Positions 1-5,164 of a DNA stretch of 10,710 bases are shown here, piece by piece. Within the stretch, counting starts at the first letter, position 1. Every line of letters starts with the position of its first letter. The DNA is from Desulfosporosinus sp. (lineage in GTDB: Bacteria; Bacillota; Desulfitobacteriia; Desulfitobacteriales; Desulfitobacteriaceae). The stretch is taken from the NCBI GenBank assembly GCA_003132105.1, contig PKWS01000389.1:1-10710 (forward strand), written 5' to 3'. A model generated the notes under the pieces. It searched no databases and was not told the origin of the DNA. It saw only the letters and a list, made by a program, of their open reading frames with translations. A program made the position numbers and the translations under genes.

Positions 1-41
1 CTCTTGCATGAGGCACCTGTAGTATTTAGTTTTCTAGGGAT

Positions 42-70
42 AGTATAAACAATAAGTATGTGTTTGACAA
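42..70 (-). promoter_or_regulatory. Strong sigma-A-like promoter reading out of the window to the left
   Basis: On the minus strand, TTGTCA (positions 65-70) is separated by exactly 17 bases from TATACT (42-47). Each hexamer matches consensus at five of six positions. Transcription would start near position 35. A possible start follows: an ATG at 7-9 preceded by a weak AGGTG, but only three codons remain in the window, so no gene can be called. The exonuclease gene ends at 163, so this promoter separates it from whatever lies further left. No other gene is visible in 1-162. Confidence 0.6.
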
Positions 71-162
71 GATTTATTAATTTCTTCTTCTGCAAATCAC
101 CTTCGCAATCTTGATTATTACGGAGTTATCGATAATGCCTACAAATATCCCATGAATTATCT

Positions 163-987
163 CTACTCTGATACTTTACTTGTTACGTAAATAGCATTGT
201 TGGAAACAATACTATACTCGCCGCTTTTTTGTGTGATCCTGGAAATGTGTCTTATTTGGATATTACATTCTGTACAGAAACCAAAAGCAAAATACTTTTT
301 GGTTTTGGTGAATTCTCCATTTTTTTGAATTATCCTATCACATTGCGGACACCTAATGGCAGCCTTATCTATTAATTGTTTTAGCGCTTCTATCTTTATT
401 TCATTTTCTTTTTGCGCTTTTTCCCAATTCATAATTGCATCAGAAGAAAAATCGTAAACCTTTCTGAAAATATCAACAGTATAGAATGCGTCACTTAAGG
501 CATCGTGAAAAGGAGTACTGACTTCAATCTCTAGGACTTCCACCGCACTTTCTAAACTCGGCTGTTTTGATAGGTTTCCAAACTTCATGTAAAGCTGTTG
601 AATATTAATGAATTTATCAAAGGACAACGCGTCAAAACCAAAAAACAGGCAATTATCTCTTAAGGCTAAAATATCATCAAGTCCCCAAGAACATAAAACA
701 GAATCGTCTCCAACCCATGAATGAAAGCTCTCAATTGCTTTAACAAACGGTGTCCCTTGGGCAACCCTGCTTGTATTTATATTGGTTTTCCTTTTTACAT
801 AGGGATTCATTCTTCGATATATTACTGGCTTTATGATTAGATCAAAGTTACTAATGGTCTCTAGTTCCTCATTTAATTTGACTGCTCCGATCTGGATAAT
901 CTCGTTTTTTAGCTCAGGATTAGCCAAATCACCTTCTTTAAATTTGAAGAACATATTAAATTCTAAGTCAAACACAATATAGTTCAT
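163..987 (-). CDS. KapD-like DEDDh 3'-5' exonuclease with C-terminal zinc ribbon
   Basis: This is a predicted cytoplasmic 3'-5' exonuclease of the DEDDh (DnaQ/RNase T) superfamily, 274 residues. The ExoI motif is D7-L-E9 in a 'VFDLEFN' strand. The ExoII acid is D104 or D105, and ExoIII is H161-D-A-L-S-D166. The metal-binding acids and the general-base histidine are therefore all present, so activity is plausible. Residues 210-245 add a zinc ribbon (C213-x2-C216 and C238-x2-C241) that could bind nucleic acid or a partner. The N-terminal style resembles the family of KapD, the Bacillus subtilis inhibitor of the KinA pathway, which is only about 205 residues long and lacks such a tail; this is family recall, not a search. 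The ATG start has an AGGAGG nine bases upstream (997-1002). The next genes upstream are a Spo0E-like protein and a sensor kinase, which fits a role near sporulation control, but that is inference. The true substrate is unknown. Confidence 0.85.
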   Translation of the reverse strand: MNYIVFDLEFNMFFKFKEGDLANPELKNEIIQIGAVKLNEELETISNFDLIIKPVIYRRMNPYVKRKTNINTSRVAQGTPFVKAIESFHSWVGDDSVLCSWGLDDILALRDNCLFFGFDALSFDKFINIQQLYMKFGNLSKQPSLESAVEVLEIEVSTPFHDALSDAFYTVDIFRKVYDFSSDAIMNWEKAQKENEIKIEALKQLIDKAAIRCPQCDRIIQKNGEFTKTKKYFAFGFCTECNIQIRHISRITQKSGEYSIVSNNAIYVTSKVSE

Positions 988-1015
988 AAAACATACCCTC
1001 CTATGTCATTCATCT

Positions 1016-1021
1016 ATTATA
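1016..1021 (-). promoter_or_regulatory. Candidate -10 element for the exonuclease gene
   Basis: A perfect TATAAT on the minus strand lies 14 bases upstream of the AGGAGG ribosome site, which would give a leader of about 20 bases. No good -35 hexamer sits at 16-18 bases; the nearest TTGACG (1044-1049) is 22 bases away. A second perfect TATAAT at 1154-1159 is also without a convincing -35. Either could drive the exonuclease gene, so this is a tentative call. Confidence 0.25.
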
Positions 1022-1199
1022 ATCCCTCCTTTAAATAAACGCACGTCAACGCACCCCCATTAACAAAGTTTAAAGTGGGTGCTTCTATTTACAAATCGAT
1101 GGGTCTAAAAAAGTGGTTAAGATTTCGCAAAACATGACAAAATCATAACCACTATTATAGTTTTCTTTGGGAAAACGTTACGAACACTCATTTGTGAGA

Positions 1200-1370
1200 T
1201 TACCAAAAACTTAGCTGTTGATAAGTACTAATCCTGTAGTATTGGTTAAGCAAACAATCTAACTTCTGACTTACCTCAACAACTTCGCTATCAATAAGAT
1301 TACGAGTAAGACCGAATTTATTGAGTTTCTTACGTAGTCCCTCTATTCTTATCAAAAGTTTCTTTTCCAC
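1200..1370 (-). CDS. Spo0E-like small protein, possible Spo0A~P phosphatase
   Basis: A 56-residue protein. It carries the signature of the Spo0E-like regulatory family, a short two-helix hairpin: an N-terminal helix 'LLIRIEGLRKKLN' (residues 5-17), then the motif S34-Q-K-L-D38 followed by LLNQYY (residues 40-45). In Bacillus, Spo0E, YisI and YnzD remove phosphate from Spo0A and so delay sporulation; the SQ-x-L-D motif is the conserved core. The start is GTG at 1368-1370, with AGGAGG (1378-1383) seven bases upstream. The reading frame stays open further upstream, but nothing there resembles the family or has a better ribosome site. An ATG just upstream of the GTG is out of frame. It lies 121 bases downstream of the sensor kinase gene and has a candidate promoter of its own. 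Family assignment is firm; which response regulator it acts on is unknown. Confidence 0.85.
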   Translation of the reverse strand: MEKKLLIRIEGLRKKLNKFGLTRNLIDSEVVEVSQKLDCLLNQYYRISTYQQLSFW

Positions 1371-1392
1371 ATGGATTCCTCCTGAAATATCA

Positions 1393-1407
1393 ATTCTCAA
1401 GGAGAAT
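1393..1407 (-). promoter_or_regulatory. 15-bp palindrome, candidate operator of the Spo0E-like gene
   Basis: ATTCTC-AAG-GAGAAT is a perfect 6-bp inverted repeat with a 3-base centre. It overlaps the candidate -10 of the Spo0E-like gene by two bases and covers the likely transcription start. That position suits a repressor site or a 5' mRNA hairpin. No specific regulator can be named. Confidence 0.35.
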
Positions 1408-1434
1408 CTTATTGCTTTTTTGGTGAAATAACAA
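1406..1434 (-). promoter_or_regulatory. Candidate sigma-A promoter of the Spo0E-like gene
   Basis: TTGTTA (1429-1434) and TAAGAT (1406-1411) on the minus strand are separated by 17 bases. Each matches consensus at four of six positions. The transcript would start near 1399, about 30 bases before the GTG start. The element lies wholly inside the gap between the kinase and the Spo0E-like gene, which supports separate control of the latter. Confidence 0.45.
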
Positions 1435-1464
1435 GAATAATTTATCCATAAATAGGTAATCATC

Positions 1465-1471
1465 TGTCGAA
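1465..1471 (+). promoter_or_regulatory. Candidate Spo0A (0A) box
   Basis: TGTCGAA matches the core consensus of the Spo0A-binding box exactly. It sits 21 bases downstream of the kinase stop codon and about 31 bases upstream of the candidate -35 of the Spo0E-like gene. A 7-base match is expected about once by chance in a window this size, counting both strands, so the weight comes from its location before a gene that controls Spo0A phosphorylation. Confidence 0.35.
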
Positions 1472-1491
1472 GTATGGTGAATATAGAATAA

Positions 1492-3318
1492 CTAACTCTC
1501 AGGAGTACGCTTAAGAGGCAATTTGATGCTAAATGTTGTGCCCTCAGTTCCCGTTTCGATGTTAATTGTTCCTCCATGGCGATGCACAATGTTATAGGAT
1601 ACTGCCAATCCTAAGCCAGTTCCATTATCTTTAGTTGTTAGAAATGGTTTACCAATGTTCTCCAGGACTTCCGGTGGTATCCCAGATCCTTGATCACTAA
1701 CCGCTATTACAGCTTGGTCATTTTCAAGATGAGTTTTGATCGTTATAACTCCGCCGGCTGCCATAGATTCAAATCCGTTACGAGTTAAGTTTAGAATGAC
1801 TTGGCGAATTTCTTGTTCATTCAGTTCGAAGTTGGGGATTTCCTCAAGTTCAACGCTAATAATATGGTCATTTTTTAAAGCATCTGCTTGCAACATAGGT
1901 AAAAGCTTATTAAAAATAGTATTGAGGTTTTGCATATTAAGCTTGATAGGAGTGTTTCGACTAAGAGATAAGAATTCTGTTATGATTGAGTTTGCTCTGT
2001 CTAATTCTTCGATCATTAACTCGAAATAGCTTTTGTAGTCCAAAAGCTTCGGCTTGGATCCTAACAACTGAAGGAAACCGTGTACTGTCGTCATGGGATT
2101 TCTTATTTCATGGGCTATACTCGCGGCCATCTGGCCAATAAGATTTAATCCGTCAAGTCTTTTCATCTCTGTTTCCATCAGTTTACGCTCGGTAATGTCT
2201 CTGTGGACGCTCATGATACGGATAATCTTGCCTTGATCATCTCTAATAGCTGAAAGACTAAGCGATACATCAATTACTTTACCATCTTTTTTCAGGCACT
2301 GGACGTCTTGCGTTAGTACTTCTTCCCCTGATTTTATCCGTTCAAAATCTTCTTTTATTTTCTGAAGTTTTTCTGGAACCTCTATAAGGTTTAGTTCTCG
2401 CCCTAAGACTTCTTTGGCTGTATATCCATACATTCTTTGCGCAGCTAGATTAAAGCAAGTTATCTTAAATTCCAGATCAACTGTAGTTATAGCATCGATA
2501 GAGTTTTGCACCATGGTTTCATAGATTCGGAGTTGTTGAGAATGTGCTTTTGCTGCCATGAGCAAGGGATTTAATTCCGGAAAAATTTGAGTATCAATCC
2601 GTACACCGTCATCTTTAAGTATTGATTCAGCAAAAGAACTTAATTGTATTCTAAATTTTCTTATAATGAACCTAGTTACCGTATACGGGATGAAAAATAA
2701 AACCGACAAAAATCCTAAAACACCTATCGAATATTCGAACACACTCTGATAAACATCATCGATTTTAATGTTTGCCCATACATGACCGATCAACATATTA
2801 TCTATACTAAATGGTAAGGTAACAGAAATAATTCCTTTTCGATTCCACCCCACTGAAGTGCTATTTTCAACAAGTTCTAGCTTGCCACTTTCATAGGATA
2901 TGAAGAAAGGATCACTTTCAGTGATGCGTTGGAGCATAGAGGTCTTAAAATTGGGGGCCTTCGCCGCAATGGAATCAAACCTTTTGTCATAATATCCAAT
3001 GCCATAATTGGGATATTGCTTTGAAATCTCATCGAACATAGGTTGAATAATTGCATTAAGGGCTAATACCTTTTCTTCATCTGACGTATTAGCTAGATCT
3101 GCTTGCTTAATAGCTTCCCTATATAAATTCTTTAGATCGATATTCAAACGTACCGTTAACGACATTACTTCAATACGTCGTTCGCTAATTTTATATTCTA
3201 AAAAAGTAAAGTAAAACCCTACTGACAGTAACAAGGTAAGGCAAACAAAAATAGTTGCTATTACTTTATAAGTAGTTTTTACTGTGTCCAAGCGTCGTAA
3301 CTTATTCCAAATGCCCAA
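1492..3318 (-). CDS. Membrane-bound PAS-domain sensor histidine kinase (sporulation-kinase type)
   Basis: A 608-residue inner-membrane sensor kinase. A membrane segment at about residues 18-40 and another at about 195-218 enclose an extracytoplasmic sensor of some 155 residues, possibly Cache-like. A PAS domain follows at about 265-377. The transmitter is complete: H-box 'SIAHEIRNPMT' with phospho-acceptor H403, N-box with N510 and N514, G1 'DQGSGIP' (542-548), F-box 'PFLTTK' (558-563) and G2 'GTGLGLAV' (566-573). This PAS-HisKA-HATPase layout is that of KinA/KinE-like sporulation kinases and of many other sensors. The start is a rare TTG (3316-3318) with GAGG seven bases upstream and no better in-frame candidate. 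It follows a REC-GGDEF gene after 119 bases and precedes a Spo0E-like gene, so its partner may be that REC domain, Spo0A, or both; the sequence cannot decide. A weak promoter (GATAAT at 3390-3395, TTAGAA at 3414-3419) may lie in the gap. Confidence 0.9.
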   Translation of the reverse strand: MGIWNKLRRLDTVKTTYKVIATIFVCLTLLLSVGFYFTFLEYKISERRIEVMSLTVRLNIDLKNLYREAIKQADLANTSDEEKVLALNAIIQPMFDEISKQYPNYGIGYYDKRFDSIAAKAPNFKTSMLQRITESDPFFISYESGKLELVENSTSVGWNRKGIISVTLPFSIDNMLIGHVWANIKIDDVYQSVFEYSIGVLGFLSVLFFIPYTVTRFIIRKFRIQLSSFAESILKDDGVRIDTQIFPELNPLLMAAKAHSQQLRIYETMVQNSIDAITTVDLEFKITCFNLAAQRMYGYTAKEVLGRELNLIEVPEKLQKIKEDFERIKSGEEVLTQDVQCLKKDGKVIDVSLSLSAIRDDQGKIIRIMSVHRDITERKLMETEMKRLDGLNLIGQMAASIAHEIRNPMTTVHGFLQLLGSKPKLLDYKSYFELMIEELDRANSIITEFLSLSRNTPIKLNMQNLNTIFNKLLPMLQADALKNDHIISVELEEIPNFELNEQEIRQVILNLTRNGFESMAAGGVITIKTHLENDQAVIAVSDQGSGIPPEVLENIGKPFLTTKDNGTGLGLAVSYNIVHRHGGTINIETGTEGTTFSIKLPLKRTPES

Positions 3319-3437
3319 GGAACCACCTCTAATGAGATTTCATAGGGTATTCTTTCAACACCAAGAGAAATATTCCTTCTTTATCACAGATTATCCAATA
3401 AAAAGTTCATTTGTTCTAAATATTATCTTTCATAGAT

Positions 3438-4421
3438 CTACATCAGTCGTTCCACGCTAACCAGATTGCGGCCTTCATGTTTTGAACGATATAGGGCGCG
3501 GTCAGAAGCCATAATCAAATCATCCGGTGTCTCAGCTTGTTCCGAGAATCTGGTTACAACTCCAAGGCTCACTGTGACATAATCCGCACAGAGAGAATTA
3601 ATATGCGAAATGCCCGCTCTCTCGATACTGGCCCGCAATTCCTCAGCTATAACGGCAGCCCCTACGTCGTCAGTTTCGGGCAGGACCACAGCAAACTCTT
3701 CCCCTCCATAACGTGCCGGAAAATCCCCAGGACGCTTCAAAGTCCTTTTAAGTATAGATGCTACCGTCTTTAGACAATCATCGCCTTTAAGGTGACCATA
3801 TGTATCATTAAAGGCTTTAAAGTAGTCGATGTCGAGCATAATCAAAGAAAGCGGAGTTTTTTCCCGCTTGGCTCGCCTACTCTCTTGAAGCAATTGCTGA
3901 TCGAAATGCCGACGGTTAGCTATCCCTGTCAACCCATCTAAAAACGACAGATTCTGCAACATCTCATTAGCCGCTTGCAATTGGCGCGTGACCTCAAGCA
4001 GCTCAGTTTCCCGGGCTTTTCGACGAGCAGTTTCATGTTTCAATCTCAATGCTGAACGCACCCTCGCTAACAACTCCACCCTCTCGAGAGGTTTCTTAAT
4101 GAAGTCCATAGCACCGGCGGAAAAGGCCAGCTGCAGATTATCTTTTTCCGTTGTAGCAGTCACCATTATAACAGGTACATCTGCCATCCATTCTCTCTTC
4201 TTAACATTCAGGCATGCCTCAATCCCATCAACATCCGGCATAATGATATCCATCAGAATCAAATCAATCTCGACTATCCCTCGATCTGAATAACCATCGA
4301 CTAACTGATAGAGTTCACTTGCCGACTTGACCGTGATAACATCTAAATAACCCGCCGTCATAAGAAAGGCTTTTATTACTTCTAAGCTAAAAATTGTATC
4401 GTCCACAATAATTATGGCCAT
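3438..4421 (-). CDS. Response regulator diguanylate cyclase (REC-GGDEF)
   Basis: A soluble 327-residue protein that should make cyclic di-GMP from two GTP under phosphorylation control. The receiver domain (about 1-125) has acidic residues D7 and D8, phospho-acceptor D58 in 'LMDIIMPDVDG', T88 and K110. A coiled-coil linker (about 128-158) joins it to the GGDEF domain (about 159-322). The active-site motif is GGEEF (239-243), a variant found in active cyclases. An inhibitory I-site, R230-x-x-D233, stands five residues before it, so product feedback is likely. There is no EAL or HD-GYP domain. I chose the ATG at 4419-4421 because AGGAGG (4433-4438) lies eleven bases upstream and inside the coding part of a longer reading frame starting from a TTG. 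The receiver lies beside an orphan kinase gene, its likely partner. The ferredoxin terminator stands only 38 bases upstream of the start, with no credible promoter between. Confidence 0.92.
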   Translation of the reverse strand: MAIIIVDDTIFSLEVIKAFLMTAGYLDVITVKSASELYQLVDGYSDRGIVEIDLILMDIIMPDVDGIEACLNVKKREWMADVPVIMVTATTEKDNLQLAFSAGAMDFIKKPLERVELLARVRSALRLKHETARRKARETELLEVTRQLQAANEMLQNLSFLDGLTGIANRRHFDQQLLQESRRAKREKTPLSLIMLDIDYFKAFNDTYGHLKGDDCLKTVASILKRTLKRPGDFPARYGGEEFAVVLPETDDVGAAVIAEELRASIERAGISHINSLCADYVTVSLGVVTRFSEQAETPDDLIMASDRALYRSKHEGRNLVSVERLM

Positions 4422-4459
4422 TAGCCGTTGGTCCTCCTTCAACTATATCTATTCCATGT

Positions 4460-4497
4460 AAAAAAAACAGTCTTTTGATTTTTACAAAAGACTGTTT
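4460..4497 (-). terminator. Strong intrinsic terminator of the ferredoxin gene
   Basis: A perfect 13-bp stem (arms 4465-4477 and 4485-4497) with a 7-base loop is followed on the minus strand by a run of eight T residues (4460-4467, partly shared with the stem). It starts 14 bases after the ferredoxin stop codon. The stem is AT-rich but long and without mismatches. Confidence 0.9.
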
Positions 4498-4511
4498 CAA
4501 GGAAAAAATAA

Positions 4512-4682
4512 TTAAGCTGGATTTGGTGCTTCAACTGGACAAACAGCGGCGCAAGAGCCACAGTCGATGCAGAGTTCTGCATCAATGACGAATTTATCGT
4601 CGCCTTCACTAATTGCGGAAACTGTGCATTCCCCTTCGCAAGCTCCACAGCTAATGCATTCGGAATTAATAACGTATGCCAT
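4512..4682 (-). CDS. 2[4Fe-4S] ferredoxin, clostridial type
   Basis: A 56-residue cytoplasmic electron carrier, the usual length of clostridial ferredoxins. Two cluster motifs are intact: C9-x2-C12-x2-C15-x3-C19 and C38-x2-C41-x2-C44-x3-C48-P. The classic proline after C19 is replaced by threonine-valine, a modest change. Such proteins pass low-potential electrons between enzymes such as pyruvate:ferredoxin oxidoreductase and hydrogenases; the partner here cannot be told from the neighbourhood. The ATG at 4680-4682 has an AAGGGGA ribosome site nine bases upstream. The frame continues upstream, but the residues there lack family similarity and the promoter lies in that stretch. With its own promoter and terminator the gene is monocistronic, as expected for a highly expressed carrier. 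Confidence 0.96.
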   Translation of the reverse strand: MAYVINSECISCGACEGECTVSAISEGDDKFVIDAELCIDCGSCAAVCPVEAPNPA

Positions 4683-4716
4683 GAACAACATCCCCTTTTT
4701 TCTCGACTTCGGAATT

Positions 4717-4745
4717 AATATACCAAAGCTACGGAAAAAAGGCAA
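4717..4745 (-). promoter_or_regulatory. Promoter of the ferredoxin gene with extended -10
   Basis: On the minus strand TTGCCT (4740-4745) is followed after 17 bases by TATATT (4717-4722), which is preceded by TG one base upstream, an extended -10. Transcription would start near 4710, giving a leader of about 28 bases with the ribosome site in it. The -10 overlaps one copy of a 13-base direct repeat. Confidence 0.65.
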
Positions 4746-4790
4746 GCAAAATGTTATTATTTCCATTAACTAAGAACTTATTCTACCAAA

Positions 4791-4946
4791 TTAGAGATCA
4801 CGCTCAGGCCTATACGGCACTTGGTAAAGTCGACGCAGACAATGTGAGCAATAAGGCAAAACTCGATTACTCACATGATTCCGTCGAAAAAGAATATGGT
4901 TTAAATCTTCATGTTCAAAACCGCAAGCACGACATTTTTCCAACAT
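4791..4946 (-). CDS. Small zinc-ribbon protein, function unknown
   Basis: A 51-residue basic protein with two CxxC knuckles, C5-x2-C8 ('CRACGFEH') and C33-x2-C36 ('CSHCLRRL'), spaced as in a zinc ribbon. The linker is rich in Arg, His and Asn. The ATG at 4944-4946 has a GGGGGG tract (4956-4961) nine bases upstream, and the frame closes with TAA at 4791-4793. A 5-bp hairpin (CACAC-TTT-GTGTG, 4961-4973) overlaps the edge of that tract and could affect translation. The four paired cysteines in one frame argue strongly for a real gene over an accidental frame. Its start is in the repeat-rich gap downstream of the VWA gene and its end is 45 bases before the ferredoxin promoter. It may bind nucleic acid or be a small regulator, but I do not recognise a named family. 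No convincing promoter was seen. Confidence 0.62.
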   Translation of the reverse strand: MLEKCRACGFEHEDLNHILFRRNHVSNRVLPYCSHCLRRLYQVPYRPERDL

Positions 4947-5005
4947 TTACTTTAACCCCCCACACTTTGTGTGTTTCCGAACAAATAACTTACCTTTCTC
5001 CGATG

Positions 5006-5057
5006 GCTAACCGCCACTAAACCCACACTTCTTAATGAGCGATAAGTGGCGCTAAGC
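5006..5057. repeat. Imperfect inverted repeat in the intergenic region
   Basis: Arms 5006-5023 and 5040-5057 are complementary at about 14 of 18 positions, with a perfect 7-bp core (CGCCACT at 5012-5018 and AGTGGCG at 5045-5051). The loop is 16 bases. There is no T-run on either side, so it is not a clear terminator. It lies upstream of the small zinc-ribbon gene and could be a leader structure or part of a repeated intergenic element. Confidence 0.45.
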
Positions 5058-5077
5058 CCCTGGATAAGTTCAACTAA

Positions 5078-5110
5078 ACTTTAGGTGGAGTTTAAAACTC
5101 CACCTAAAGT
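5078..5110 (-). terminator. Perfect 16-bp inverted repeat, probable end of the ylbF-bshA-moxR-VWA operon
   Basis: Arms 5078-5093 and 5095-5110 are perfectly complementary around a single central base; in RNA the tip would open to form a small AT loop over a stem with a GGTGGAG core. On the minus strand it lies 54 bases after the VWA stop codon and is followed by TTTAGTTG, a poor T-tract. The very stable stem suggests termination or mRNA 3'-end protection, but the weak T-run leaves a protein-binding palindrome possible. Confidence 0.5.
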
Positions 5111-5164
5111 AAGTTTCCTTTGTACTATGCTCACTTTGTCCAGAAAATAAACATTAGTCGGGGT

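Noticed and set aside
64..92. TTGACA on the plus strand at 64-69 as a promoter
   Set aside because: No -10 lies at the proper distance; the element overlaps the complement of the minus-strand -35.
1051..1082. Hairpin GCACCC/GGGTGC as a terminator
   Set aside because: The stem is six base pairs with a 20-base loop; a T-rich tail exists only on the plus strand, where no gene ends.
1371..1589. Upstream extension of the Spo0E-like frame
   Set aside because: It overlaps the kinase gene, has no family similarity, and the AGGAGG at 1378-1383 fits the GTG at 1368-1370.
1736..2029. Plus-strand frame opposite the kinase
   Set aside because: It is a shadow of the well-supported kinase gene, as are the other plus-strand frames opposite the cyclase, ATPase, VWA and BshA genes.
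4422..4442. TTG start seven codons upstream for the cyclase
   Set aside because: The AGGAGG ribosome site lies within those codons, and the receiver domain begins properly at the later ATG.
4442..4447. TATAGT as a -10 for the cyclase gene
   Set aside because: There is no matching -35 and the start site would fall in the ribosome site.
4751..5020. 89-residue open frame on the plus strand
   Set aside because: It overlaps the minus-strand zinc-ribbon frame, which has paired cysteines and a ribosome site; the plus frame has no recognisable motif and no ribosome site.
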